The position numbers were made by a program, and so were the translations under genes. Under the pieces are notes generated by a model. That model did no database searches, was not told where the DNA came from, and was given only the letters and a program-made list of their open reading frames with translations. A stretch of 64,000 bases of DNA from Scandinavium sp036409475 (GTDB taxonomy: Bacteria > Pseudomonadota > Gammaproteobacteria > Enterobacterales > Enterobacteriaceae): NCBI RefSeq assembly GCF_036409475.1, contig NZ_JAYRCK010000030.1, positions 1 through 64,000 on the forward strand, written 5' to 3'. This document shows positions 17,139-25,493 of the stretch, piece by piece; positions within the stretch are counted from its first letter, which is position 1, and every line of letters starts with the position of its first letter.

Positions 17139-17915
17139 ATGTTCCTGATTATTCTTTTTAAATCGCTGATCATCGGTGGCCTCGTGGGCGTCGGTGTGGG
17201 CGCTGGCGCAGCACGCATGTTTCATGCACCCACCACGCAAGGGATGGGTGCTTTTCGTACGTTGGGCGAACTCAACTCCTGTGAGGGCGACCCGGCTTCC
17301 CACTTCTCCTTTGGTCTGGGCTTCTTCTTTAACGCCTGGGCATCGTCCGTCGCAGCGGGTGCGTTCACCCAGGACGTCGACCACCGCATCATCCCGCACT
17401 GGGGTGCTTCAGCGCTGATGCTGAAAAATCGCAACGTCGCAGAAACCCTGCATGACCCGAAGAAAATGGCGATTGCCTGTGGCCTTATCGGCATGGTCGT
17501 GGTGGCGTTCCTCAACTCTACTGCGTCGGCGGTACCGGAAGCGTTGCAGGTCACTGCGGTTAAAGTGCTGGTGCCTGCGGCTAACCTGCTGGTGAACATC
17601 ATCATGCCAGTGATTTTCTGGCTGGCAGCGATTGATGCCGGTAAGAAATCTGGCTTCTGGGCCACTATTTTCGGCGGCGCAGCGCAGCTGATTATGGGTA
17701 ACGCCGTGCCGGGTCTGGTACTGGGTATTCTGATTGGTAAAGGCGTTGAAGACGCGGGCTGGAACCGTGTCACCAAAATCATGATGGCAGCCATTATCGC
17801 CCTGTTCGTTCTGAGTGCCTTCTTCCGTGGCTTCGACATGAAGATGATCGAGTCCTTCCACATGACGGTGCCGAACTGGCTGGATCTGCTGCATAACGCG
17901 TTGAGCGGCAAATAA
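17139..17915 (+). CDS. DUF4311-family integral membrane protein
   Basis: A 258-aa inner-membrane protein, with AAAGGACAG upstream. Hydrophobic segments lie at about 3-25, 55-75, 108-128, 140-165, 172-200 and 212-232, so about six helices. A conserved-looking polar stretch, GAFRTLGELNSCEGDPASHFSFGLGFFFNAWASS, lies between the first two helices and could line a transport path. It is one of two membrane proteins in the operon and probably one half of a transporter. The arrangement of two membrane and two small soluble subunits recalls a PTS permease or an energy-coupled importer, but no known transporter motif is seen. Confidence 0.8.
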   Translation: MFLIILFKSLIIGGLVGVGVGAGAARMFHAPTTQGMGAFRTLGELNSCEGDPASHFSFGLGFFFNAWASSVAAGAFTQDVDHRIIPHWGASALMLKNRNVAETLHDPKKMAIACGLIGMVVVAFLNSTASAVPEALQVTAVKVLVPAANLLVNIIMPVIFWLAAIDAGKKSGFWATIFGGAAQLIMGNAVPGLVLGILIGKGVEDAGWNRVTKIMMAAIIALFVLSAFFRGFDMKMIESFHMTVPNWLDLLHNALSGK

Positions 17916-17926
17916 GGGGATAACAG

Positions 17927-18571
17927 ATGGAACAGAATAAAGGTTTTTGGTACGCGGACTGGTCATTCCCGATCTTTGTCGGCCTGCTTTCCTCCGGCGT
18001 CTTCGCCGGGACACACATGTACTACCTGTACGGTATCGGTGCTTTTAACGAAGTGGCCTTCGTGGCGATGCTGAAATCCGGCATCGACACCGGTGTCTAC
18101 GGTGCGGTAGCCGCGTTTGGCGCGAGCTTCCTGTTTGCCCGAATCATTGAAGGTTCACTGGTTGGTATCCTGGATATCGGCGGCGCGATTCAGACGGGCG
18201 TTGGCCTCGGCGTTCCAGCGCTGCTGCTGGGCGCAGGGATTGTGTTCCCGGTGGCTAACTTTGCCGCTTCCCTGGCAACGGGTCTGATTATCGGCCTGGC
18301 GATTGGCTACATCATCATTCTGGCGCGTAAGTTCACGGTCAATCAGAGCAACTCCACCTACGGTGCGGACGTGATGATGGGCGCGGGCAACGCCTCTGGC
18401 CGCTTCCTCGGCCCTTTGATTATTCTCAGCGCGATGACGGCGTCCATTCCTATCGGCATTGGGTCGCTGGTTGGCGCGTTACTGTTCTACATCTGGCAGA
18501 AGCCGATTACCGGCGGGGCTATCCTCGGGGCGATGATCCTCGGGTCCATCTTCCCGGTGGCAATTGGTTAA
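17927..18571 (+). CDS. DUF4310-family integral membrane protein
   Basis: A 214-aa inner-membrane protein that starts 11 bases after the DUF4311 stop, with AAGGGGATAACAG upstream. Glycine-rich hydrophobic segments lie at about 14-35, 55-80, 85-110, 112-134, 160-185 and 187-210. Motifs such as GILDIGGAIQTGVGLGVPALLLGAG and NQSNSTYGADVMMGAGNASGRFLGP separate them. It is most likely the second membrane subunit of the transporter. Its family is always seen beside DUF4311 as far as I recall. Confidence 0.8.
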   Translation: MEQNKGFWYADWSFPIFVGLLSSGVFAGTHMYYLYGIGAFNEVAFVAMLKSGIDTGVYGAVAAFGASFLFARIIEGSLVGILDIGGAIQTGVGLGVPALLLGAGIVFPVANFAASLATGLIIGLAIGYIIILARKFTVNQSNSTYGADVMMGAGNASGRFLGPLIILSAMTASIPIGIGSLVGALLFYIWQKPITGGAILGAMILGSIFPVAIG

Positions 18572-18589
18572 GCCAGCAAGGAGAAAGCG

Positions 18590-19723
18590 ATGTTTGATTT
18601 ACTGCTGAAGCGTGCACGCCTGGTTGACGATACGGTAACGGATATCGCCATTAAAGACGGCAAAATTGCGGCTCTGGGCGACATTGACGGCGAGGCGACG
18701 AAAGTCGTCTCCCTCAATGGCGAGCACTACGTCAGCGCGGGCTGGATTGACCTCCACGTCCACTGCTACCCGAAATCACCGATTTACAACGATCAGCCGG
18801 ACAGCGTAGGTATCGCAACCGGCGTCACCACGGTGATTGATGCAGGCAGTACCGGTGCCGATGACGTAGACACCTTCTATGAGCTCACTCGCCCGTGCGC
18901 CACGGACGTTTATGCGCTGCTGAACATCTCCCGTGTGGGGCTGATTGCACAGAACGAACTGGCGAACATGGCGAACATTGATGCGCAGGCTGCGAGTGCG
19001 GCTATCAAGCGCCACCCTGATTTCATCGTGGGTCTGAAAGCGCGCATGAGCAGCAGCGTGGTCGGTGAAAACGGCATCACGCCGCTGGAAAAGGCGAAGG
19101 ACATTCAGAAAGCCAACGGCGATTTACCGCTGATGGTCCACATCGGTAACAACCCGCCGAATCTGGATGAAATCACCGAACTGCTGACTTCCGGCGACAT
19201 CATCACTCACTGCTATAACGGCAAACCGAACCGCATTTTGACGCCTGCTGGCGAGCTGCGAGCGTCGGTTTCCGGTGCGCTCAAGCGCGGCATCAAACTG
19301 GATGTCGGTCACGGCACCGCGAGCTTTAGCTTTGAGGTGGCGAAGCAGGCCATCGCGATGGGCATTCTGCCGCACACCATCAGCTCCGATATTTACTGCC
19401 GCAACCGTATCAACGGCCCGGTCCATTCCCTGGCGCGGGTGATGGCGAAATTCCTCGCCATTGGCATGTCGCTGCCGCAGGTCATCAACTGCGTGACCTC
19501 AAATGCGGCCGAGGCGATTCGTCTCAAGCAAAAAGGCCAACTGGCCGTCGGCTTTGATGCTGACCTGACCCTCTTTACGCTCAAACACCAGCCGGTGACG
19601 CTGGTGGACGCAGAAAACAACGCCCTGCAGGCGGACCAGGATCTGGTGCCGCTCGCCGCAATCCGTGCAGGCAAGGGCTATATGACCGAACAAGGGAGTG
19701 CTGAACATGCCTTCGATTTATGA
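18590..19723 (+). CDS. Amidohydrolase/deacetylase-family metallohydrolase
   Basis: A 377-aa cytosolic TIM-barrel amidohydrolase. The metal ligands of the superfamily are all visible: His56 and His58 (DLHVHCY), Lys150 as likely carboxylated bridge (VGLKARMS), His184 (MVHIGN), His207 (ITHCYNG) and Asp267 (ISSDIYC). The C-terminus returns to the small beta domain (GQLAVGFDADLTLF). The remembered family is EF_0837/AHA_3915, a probable amidohydrolase. Within this operon it most plausibly removes an N-acyl group, or opens a cyclic amide, before the DgaE-like step. The start has AAGGAGAAAGCG upstream, and its end overlaps the DgaE-like gene by 17 bases. Confidence 0.88.
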   Translation: MFDLLLKRARLVDDTVTDIAIKDGKIAALGDIDGEATKVVSLNGEHYVSAGWIDLHVHCYPKSPIYNDQPDSVGIATGVTTVIDAGSTGADDVDTFYELTRPCATDVYALLNISRVGLIAQNELANMANIDAQAASAAIKRHPDFIVGLKARMSSSVVGENGITPLEKAKDIQKANGDLPLMVHIGNNPPNLDEITELLTSGDIITHCYNGKPNRILTPAGELRASVSGALKRGIKLDVGHGTASFSFEVAKQAIAMGILPHTISSDIYCRNRINGPVHSLARVMAKFLAIGMSLPQVINCVTSNAAEAIRLKQKGQLAVGFDADLTLFTLKHQPVTLVDAENNALQADQDLVPLAAIRAGKGYMTEQGSAEHAFDL

Positions 19724-20825
19724 GAAATACCAGCTGAAACAAGTGATTAACGCATCAGGCCGTATGACGGCGCTGGGCGTGTCCACGCCGCGCCCGGAAG
19801 TGGTTGAAGCGGTGCTGACCGGCATGAACCACTACTTCGAAATGAAAGACCTGGTGAACAAGACCGGGGAATACATCGCGAAGCTGCTGGACGTAGAAGG
19901 CGCGACCGTGGTGTCTTGCGCCTCTGCGGGTATCGCGCAGTCCATCGCCGGTGTGCTGACGAAAGACAGCGACTGGCTGCTGGAAAACCTGCACGTCACG
20001 CCGATTGAGAACAACGAAATCGTGCTGCCACGCGGTCACAACGTTAACTTTGGCGCGCCTGTCAGCACCATGATTGCGCTCGGTGGCGGGAAAATGGTCG
20101 AAGCAGGCTACGCCAACGAATGCTCTGCCGATCAGCTGGCGGCGGCAATCACCCCGCGCACTGCGGCAATCCTCTACATCAAATCTCACCACTGCGTGCA
20201 GAAAAGCATGCTCAGCGTCGAACAGGCCGTTGTGGTAGCACGCAAACACAACCTGCCGCTGATTGTGGATGCGGCGGCTGAAGAAGATTTGCAGTGCTAC
20301 TACCGTTCCGGTGCAGACCTCGTGATTTACAGCGGCGCGAAAGCGATTGAAGGGCCAACCAGTGGTCTGGTGATCGGCAAAACCCAGTACGTTGAGTGGG
20401 TGAAACGCCAGACGGCGGGGATTGGTCGCGCGATGAAAGTCGGCAAGGAAGGCATTCTCGGCCTGACCTGCGCCATCGAACATTACCTGACGGCAGACAA
20501 AGAAAGCGGCGCACAGATGGTTGAGAAAATGACGCCATTCATTACTGCGCTCAACAACCTGAACGGCGTGACTGCCCGCGTGGTGTGGGATGCGGCGGGT
20601 CGTGATATCGCGCGTACCGAAATCAAGTTCGATGAAGCGGTAACCCAAATCGCCACTGGAGAGTTGGTGGCCGAACTGAAGAAAGGCGAATACGCCATCT
20701 ACTTCCGCGGCTACAAAGCTAACGAAGGCATTATTGAAGCCGATGTGCGCAGCGTGAACGCACAGCAACTGGATATCGTGGCCACCCGCATCGGCGAAGT
20801 GCTGAACAAGGAGAAAAACGCATGA
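19707..20825 (+). CDS. DgaE-family PLP-dependent ammonia-lyase
   Basis: A 372-aa fold-type I PLP enzyme. In Salmonella, DgaE converts D-glucosaminate 6-phosphate to 2-keto-3-deoxy-6-phosphogluconate plus ammonia. The ATG at 19707 (MPSIYEKYQLKQVINASGRMT) with AGGGAG upstream is preferred to the GTG at 19698. The likely PLP lysine is Lys212 in IYSGAKAIEGPTSG, with the upstream Asp in LIVDAAAEEDLQ. The N-terminal INASGRMTALGVSTPRPEV is the family's opening motif. It overlaps the amidohydrolase end and the aldolase start, so the three enzymes are translationally linked. Confidence 0.87.
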   Translation: MPSIYEKYQLKQVINASGRMTALGVSTPRPEVVEAVLTGMNHYFEMKDLVNKTGEYIAKLLDVEGATVVSCASAGIAQSIAGVLTKDSDWLLENLHVTPIENNEIVLPRGHNVNFGAPVSTMIALGGGKMVEAGYANECSADQLAAAITPRTAAILYIKSHHCVQKSMLSVEQAVVVARKHNLPLIVDAAAEEDLQCYYRSGADLVIYSGAKAIEGPTSGLVIGKTQYVEWVKRQTAGIGRAMKVGKEGILGLTCAIEHYLTADKESGAQMVEKMTPFITALNNLNGVTARVVWDAAGRDIARTEIKFDEAVTQIATGELVAELKKGEYAIYFRGYKANEGIIEADVRSVNAQQLDIVATRIGEVLNKEKNA

Positions 20826-21562
20826 AACTGACCCCAAACTTTTACCGTGACCGCGTGTGCCTGAACGTACTGGCAGGCTCTAAAGCCAATGCCAGCGCGG
20901 TTTATGAAGCAGCAGAAGGTCATGTGCTGGTTGGCGTGCTCTCCAAAAATTATCCGGATGTACCCGCTGCCGTTGCTGACATGCGTGAATACGCGAAGCT
21001 CATCGACAACGCGCTCTCCGTGGGCCTGGGCGCGGGCGACCCGAACCAGTCTGAAATGGTAAGCCTGATCTCCCGCGAAGTGCAGCCGCAGCACGTGAAC
21101 CAGGTGTTCACCGGCGTGGCAACCAGCCGCGCGCTGCTGGGGCAGAAAGAGACGGTGGTCAACGGTCTGGTTTCTCCAACCGGTACGCCGGGCAGGGTGA
21201 AAATCTCCACCGGCCCGCTGAGCAGCAAAGAGCAGGATGGCATCGTGCCAATTGATACCGCCATTGCGCTGCTGAAAGACATGGGCTGTAGCTCCATCAA
21301 ATACTTCCCGATGGGCGGCCTGAAATGCCGCGATGAGTATCAGGTTGTCGCTCAAGCCTGCGCCCGCCACGATTTCTGGCTGGAGCCAACTGGCGGCATC
21401 GACCTGGAAAACTACAGCGAGATCCTGAAGATTGCCCTCGATGCGGGCGTGAAGAAAGTTATCCCGCATATCTACAGCTCGATCATTGATAAAGCCAGCG
21501 GCGACACGCGTCCTGAGGATGTGCGTACTCTGCTGGATATGACGAAAAAGTTAGTGGGGTAA
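20822..21562 (+). CDS. DgaF-type KDGP aldolase family protein
   Basis: A 246-aa cytosolic class I aldolase expected to split 2-keto-3-deoxy-6-phosphogluconate into pyruvate and glyceraldehyde 3-phosphate. The ATG overlaps the previous stop (ATGA). Visible parts are the strand LVGVLSKNYPDVPAAVADM, GLGAGDPNQSEMV, the segment CSSIKYFPMGGLKCRDEY with candidate Schiff-base lysines, and EPTGGIDLENYSEIL near the C-terminus. It is the last enzyme before a repeat element, and completes a route from an amino-sugar acid phosphate to central metabolism. Confidence 0.87.
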   Translation: MKLTPNFYRDRVCLNVLAGSKANASAVYEAAEGHVLVGVLSKNYPDVPAAVADMREYAKLIDNALSVGLGAGDPNQSEMVSLISREVQPQHVNQVFTGVATSRALLGQKETVVNGLVSPTGTPGRVKISTGPLSSKEQDGIVPIDTAIALLKDMGCSSIKYFPMGGLKCRDEYQVVAQACARHDFWLEPTGGIDLENYSEILKIALDAGVKKVIPHIYSSIIDKASGDTRPEDVRTLLDMTKKLVG

Positions 21563-21665
21563 TTTTCCCCCTCTCCCTAACCCTCTCCCCAAGGGAGAGG
21601 GGACTGGATCGAGTCTGGATTTTCTCCCTCTCCCTGTGGGAGAGGGGCGGGGAGAGGGCATCAGG
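21563..21665. repeat. CCCTCTCCC/GGGAGAGGG composite palindrome
   Basis: Two hairpins: CCCTCTCCCTAACCCTCTCC paired with AAGGGAGAGGGG, then CTCCCTCTCCC with GTGGGAGAGGGGCGGGGAGA. It starts right after the aldolase stop. The same unit occurs at five other places in the window. Confidence 0.85.
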
Positions 21666-21700
21666 CCGCACCTAAGTTCAACCACCGTCAAGGAGTCATC

Positions 21701-22846
21701 ATGCTGTCTGCACGTCACCTGCTTGTCGCTTCATTCTCGTTACTTGCCACTGCTGCCACCGCACAGACACAGTTCGCCTGGGTTGGCACCTACAACCCCA
21801 ACGGCGAAGGGCTTTATCGCTTCACTGTCGATCCGCAAACTGGCGACCTTCACGATAAAACGTTGGTCAGTTCGCTCCCTAACGCGGCGCAGTTGACCGT
21901 GTCTCACGATGGCAAAACGCTTTACCTTGCCAGCGAAGCGGAAAAAGGGCTGGTGCAGGCGCTGAAAATTGGCGCTGACGGGACGTTGACCGAACTGAAT
22001 CAGGTTTCTTCTGGCGGGGCCGGGCCGGTGTATTTGAGCCTGACGCCGAACGGGCGTCATCTGCTGGTGGCGAACTACGTCAGCGGCACGATTGCGGTGC
22101 TGCCGGTTAAAGACGATGGCTCATTGGCCGAAGCGTCTGATACGCATCAGGATGAAGGCCCGGCAGGTGCCGGAAAACCTGAAGCGGCCGCGGAAGGCAG
22201 CTTTGCCATCAGCGATCATAATGGGCCGCATGCGCACATGATCTCTGCCGATCCGCAGGATAAATATGTCTTCTCAACCGATCTGGGTCTGGATCGCATC
22301 TATCAGTATCACTTCAACGACGAAACCGGAAAGCTGACGCCAAACGATCCGCCGTTTATCAATGCCTCCTCGAAAGGGGCTGGCCCGCGCCACTTTGTCT
22401 TCACGCCGAAGGGCGATGCGCTGTGGCTCATCAACGAAGAAGCCTCCACGCTAACCCACTATCGACTGGATCTCGCGAAAGGCACGCTGACGGAAGGTAA
22501 AACCGTCTCGTCACTGCCCAAAGAATTTAAAGGCACCAACTTTGCCGCCGGGCTGGTGCTGAGCCATGATGGCAAGCAGTTATATGTTGCCAACCGATTG
22601 CATAACAGCGTCGCACACTTTACGGTATCCGCCGACGGCGAACTCATTCATCAAGATGATGTTTGGACCCGAGGCGACTACCCACGTACCGTCACGCTGG
22701 ACCCGAAAGGCCAGTGGCTGTATGTGATGAATCAGCGTAGCGACAATATCACCCGCTTTAAGGTTGCTCCGAAGACCGGCAAGCTGAGTTTTGAACCTGG
22801 CTATACTGCCGTAGGCAGCCCGTCACAAATGGTGATATCACCGTAA
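21701..22846 (+). CDS. Exported lactonase-family beta-propeller protein
   Basis: A 381-aa protein of the YbhE/Pgl lactonase family with a seven-bladed propeller. Unlike cytosolic Pgl it has a clear signal peptide (LLVASFSLLATAATA, cleavage near residue 21), so it should act in the periplasm. Family motifs are seen in order: FAWVGTYNPNGEGLYRF, ASEAEKG, GAGPVYLSLTPNGRHLLVANY, DHNGPHAHMISADP, LGLDRIYQYHF, GAGPRHFVFTPKG, and PRTVTLDPKGQWLYVMNQ. It follows the aldolase after the repeat element and precedes the regulator. A sugar lactone would be a sensible substrate: hydrolysis would give the acid form for uptake (inference). A GC hairpin ACGGGCC/GGCCCGT lies after its stop. Confidence 0.85.
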   Translation: MLSARHLLVASFSLLATAATAQTQFAWVGTYNPNGEGLYRFTVDPQTGDLHDKTLVSSLPNAAQLTVSHDGKTLYLASEAEKGLVQALKIGADGTLTELNQVSSGGAGPVYLSLTPNGRHLLVANYVSGTIAVLPVKDDGSLAEASDTHQDEGPAGAGKPEAAAEGSFAISDHNGPHAHMISADPQDKYVFSTDLGLDRIYQYHFNDETGKLTPNDPPFINASSKGAGPRHFVFTPKGDALWLINEEASTLTHYRLDLAKGTLTEGKTVSSLPKEFKGTNFAAGLVLSHDGKQLYVANRLHNSVAHFTVSADGELIHQDDVWTRGDYPRTVTLDPKGQWLYVMNQRSDNITRFKVAPKTGKLSFEPGYTAVGSPSQMVISP

Positions 22847-22899
22847 ACCCTGCAAGGAACACGGGCCGACCTGGCCCGTTTGAGCAAAGAGGATAGTGA

Positions 22900-24810
22900 G
22901 TGCGATTCCCGAACCAACGCCTGGCGCAACTGTTCAGTCTGTTGCAAAACGAAACGCTGCCGCAGGACGAGCTGGCACAGCGGTTGTCCGTTTCCACACG
23001 TACCGTTCGGGCCGATATTACTGCGCTCAATGCTTTGCTGGCCCAGCACGGGGCGCAGTTCGTGCTGAGTCGCGGCAATGGTTATCAGCTTCGGGTCGAC
23101 GATCAGGCGCTCTTTCAGTCGTTGCAGGAGGCCCAGCCTCGTGCGCTGCGCATCCCTCGCACCGGGCCGGAACGCGTTCACTATCTGATGGTTCGCTTTC
23201 TGACTTCCGCCTTTTCACTCAAGCTCGAAGATTTGGCCGATGAATGGTTTGTCAGTCGTGCGACGCTTCAGGGCGATATGGCTGAAGTGCGTGAGTGGCT
23301 GGCGCGTTATCAGCTGACCCTCGAAACGCGCCCTCGTCATGGCGTGAAGCTGTTCGGCAGTGAAATGGCGATTCGCGCCTGCCTGACCGATTTGCTCTGG
23401 CAACTGGCGCAGCAGGACAGCAACAATCCGCTGCTGACCGAAGAAGCGCTGAATGCAGGCGTGCCGGATCAGCTTGCCGGGATTTTGCAGGAAGTCTTCA
23501 ACCGCTGGCATATTCGTCTGACCGATGAGGGCGAGCTGTTTGTGCGCCTTTACTGTGCCGTAGCGGTACGACGCATCAGCGAGGGTTATCCACTGCCCGA
23601 ATTTACCGCGGACGATGTCGACGAGAAGGTATTCCACGCGGCGCGTAACATTGTGGCCACGATCGAAAAAATGACCGGCAAAACGCGGGCGGCTTCGGAA
23701 GAAAACTGGCTGCGGGTGCATATCGCCGCGCGTCAGGTACAAGAGATTGCGCCCAGCCACATCAATGCCGATGACGACGAAGCGCTGGTCAATGACATCC
23801 TGCAATTCATCAACACGCACTATAACTACAACTTGCTGAGCGACGAGCAGCTGCACGCCGACCTGCTGACGCACATCAGGACCATGATCACCCGCGTGCG
23901 CTACCAGATTATGATCCCCAATCCGCTGCTGGATAACATCAAGCAGCACTACCCGATGGCCTGGGACATGACGCTGGCGGCGGTGTCCGGCTGGAGTAAA
24001 TACACCCCGTGGACCATCAGCGAAAATGAGATTGGTTTCCTGGTGCTGCACATCGGCGTGGGGCTTGAGCGGCATTACAACATTGGCTATCAGCGCCAGC
24101 CACGCGTGCTGTTGGTGTGCGATGCCGGGAATGCGATGGTGCGCATGATTGAAGCGGTGTTGCAGCGCAAATATCCACAGCTGGAAATGACCGCCACCAT
24201 CACGCTGCGTGAGTATGAACAGCGAGAAAGCATCAGCGAAGATTTTGTGGTTTCGACGGTGCGCATCGCTGAAAAAGATAAGCCAGTGGTGGTGATGTCG
24301 CCGTTCCCGACGGAGTATCAGCTTGAGCAAATCGGCAAGCTGGTGTTGGTCGACAGAACCCGCCCGTGGATGCTGGAAAAATACTTCGACGCGCGCCATT
24401 TCCGCATTATCAACGAACCGATGGAAAGACAGACGCTGTTCAGCGAGCTTTGCCAGCAGCTCAGCGCAGAAGGGTTTGTTGATGCGGAATTTTTGGATTC
24501 CGTGACCGAGCGTGAAGCCATCGTCAGCACCATGCTGGGGGATGGTATCGCACTGCCGCACGCCTTAGGATTGCTGGCGAAGAAAACCGTGGTTTACACC
24601 GTGCTGGCCCCGCAAGGCATTGCCTGGGGTGACGAAACCGCCCACGTGATTTTCCTGCTGGCGATAAGCAAAAGCGAATACGAAGAAGCGATGGCGATTT
24701 ACGATATCTTCGTGACGTTCCTGCGGGAAAGGGCGATGACGCGGCTGTGCGGCTGTAAAAACTTCAGCGAGTTTAAAACGGTGGCGATGGAGTGCGTCAG
24801 CCGCTTCTGA
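22900..24810 (+). CDS. BglG-type PTS-controlled transcriptional regulator
   Basis: A 636-aa multidomain regulator. It has an N-terminal HTH (LPQDELAQRLSVSTRTVRADITALNALL), a Mga-like second HTH near 95-125 (LKLEDLADEWFVSRATLQGDM), and two PRDs at about 180-395. An EIIB-like domain has Cys407 in LLVCDAGNAMVRM, and an EIIA Fru/Mtl-type domain has His554 in GIALPHALG. The GTG at 22900 has GAGG about 7 bases upstream. It likely controls the operon upstream, with activity set by phosphorylation. The EIIA domain is the only EIIA-like module in the whole locus. Its gene converges on nrdG with 3 bases between stops. Confidence 0.88.
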   Translation: MRFPNQRLAQLFSLLQNETLPQDELAQRLSVSTRTVRADITALNALLAQHGAQFVLSRGNGYQLRVDDQALFQSLQEAQPRALRIPRTGPERVHYLMVRFLTSAFSLKLEDLADEWFVSRATLQGDMAEVREWLARYQLTLETRPRHGVKLFGSEMAIRACLTDLLWQLAQQDSNNPLLTEEALNAGVPDQLAGILQEVFNRWHIRLTDEGELFVRLYCAVAVRRISEGYPLPEFTADDVDEKVFHAARNIVATIEKMTGKTRAASEENWLRVHIAARQVQEIAPSHINADDDEALVNDILQFINTHYNYNLLSDEQLHADLLTHIRTMITRVRYQIMIPNPLLDNIKQHYPMAWDMTLAAVSGWSKYTPWTISENEIGFLVLHIGVGLERHYNIGYQRQPRVLLVCDAGNAMVRMIEAVLQRKYPQLEMTATITLREYEQRESISEDFVVSTVRIAEKDKPVVVMSPFPTEYQLEQIGKLVLVDRTRPWMLEKYFDARHFRIINEPMERQTLFSELCQQLSAEGFVDAEFLDSVTEREAIVSTMLGDGIALPHALGLLAKKTVVYTVLAPQGIAWGDETAHVIFLLAISKSEYEEAMAIYDIFVTFLRERAMTRLCGCKNFSEFKTVAMECVSRF

Positions 24811-24813
24811 GGC

Positions 24814-25278
24814 TCATCGCAGGTGATGCACGACCTGATTGCTGCTGCCTCGCCAGATAAGTGCGGGATCTTTCAGGTCTTGCACAAACTTCCCGTCGAT
24901 CAGTACGTTGATCAGATTAACGACGTCCAGTTGAGCCTCAGTCAGCTCATCCAGCTTATAGCCCGTCCAGACCCAGATATCCTTCCCTTCGCATTCCGCA
25001 TGAACGCGCTTCACCAGCCGAAGAATGTGTGGCACGTTCTGCGGATGCAGCGGATCGCCTCCAGACAGCGACAATCCCTGACGTTTGATGCGATTGTCGT
25101 TCAAGTCGGCGATGATGCGGTCTTCCATTTCCTGAGTGAACGGTAAGCCGGAGTTAAGCCGCCAGGTGCTTTTGTTGTAGCAGCCAGGGCATTCGTGGAC
25201 GCAGCCTGAGACAAACAGGGTGCATCTTGTTCCTGGGCCATTGACGATGTCGACGGGGTAGTATTGGTGGAAATTCAT
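24814..25278 (-). CDS. nrdG: Anaerobic ribonucleotide reductase activating protein
   Basis: A 154-aa radical SAM activase that installs the glycyl radical on NrdD under anaerobic conditions. The 4Fe-4S cysteines are Cys26, Cys30 and Cys33 in VSGCVHECPGCYNK, and the SAM-binding SGGDPLHPQN segment follows. Length equals the E. coli protein. It lies downstream of nrdD on the same strand, with 215 bases between them that hold a CCCTCTCCC-type palindrome. Confidence 0.97.
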   Translation of the reverse strand: MNFHQYYPVDIVNGPGTRCTLFVSGCVHECPGCYNKSTWRLNSGLPFTQEMEDRIIADLNDNRIKRQGLSLSGGDPLHPQNVPHILRLVKRVHAECEGKDIWVWTGYKLDELTEAQLDVVNLINVLIDGKFVQDLKDPALIWRGSSNQVVHHLR

Positions 25279-25428
25279 TTCTGCTTCTCAATTGACGCCA
25301 TAGCGGCGTTGGCTGCACTCACTCACCCAGGTCACTTACTTAAGTAAGCTCCCTGGGATTCCCTCCCTTGCCGCCTTGCTCTGACGCCAATTGCTTTGCA
25401 GAAAACGAGGATCGCGAGAGGGAACGGT

Positions 25429-25472
25429 TTTCTCCCTCTCCCTTGAGGGAGAGGGCAGGGGAGAGGGGGAAA
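25429..25472. repeat. CCCTCTCCC/GGGAGAGGG palindrome between nrdD and nrdG
   Basis: CTCCCTCTCCC-TTGA-GGGAGAGGG followed by CAGGGGAGAGGGG, the right half of the composite unit seen at 21563-21665. It sits inside the nrdDG operon and could trim or attenuate the nrdG message. Confidence 0.8.
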
Positions 25473-25493
25473 TCTTCCAGCGAACGCCGATGC

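Noticed and set aside
19755..20837. A 360-codon open frame antisense to the DgaE-like gene
   Set aside because: The plus-strand frame has the PLP enzyme motifs and overlapping starts; the reverse frame has none.
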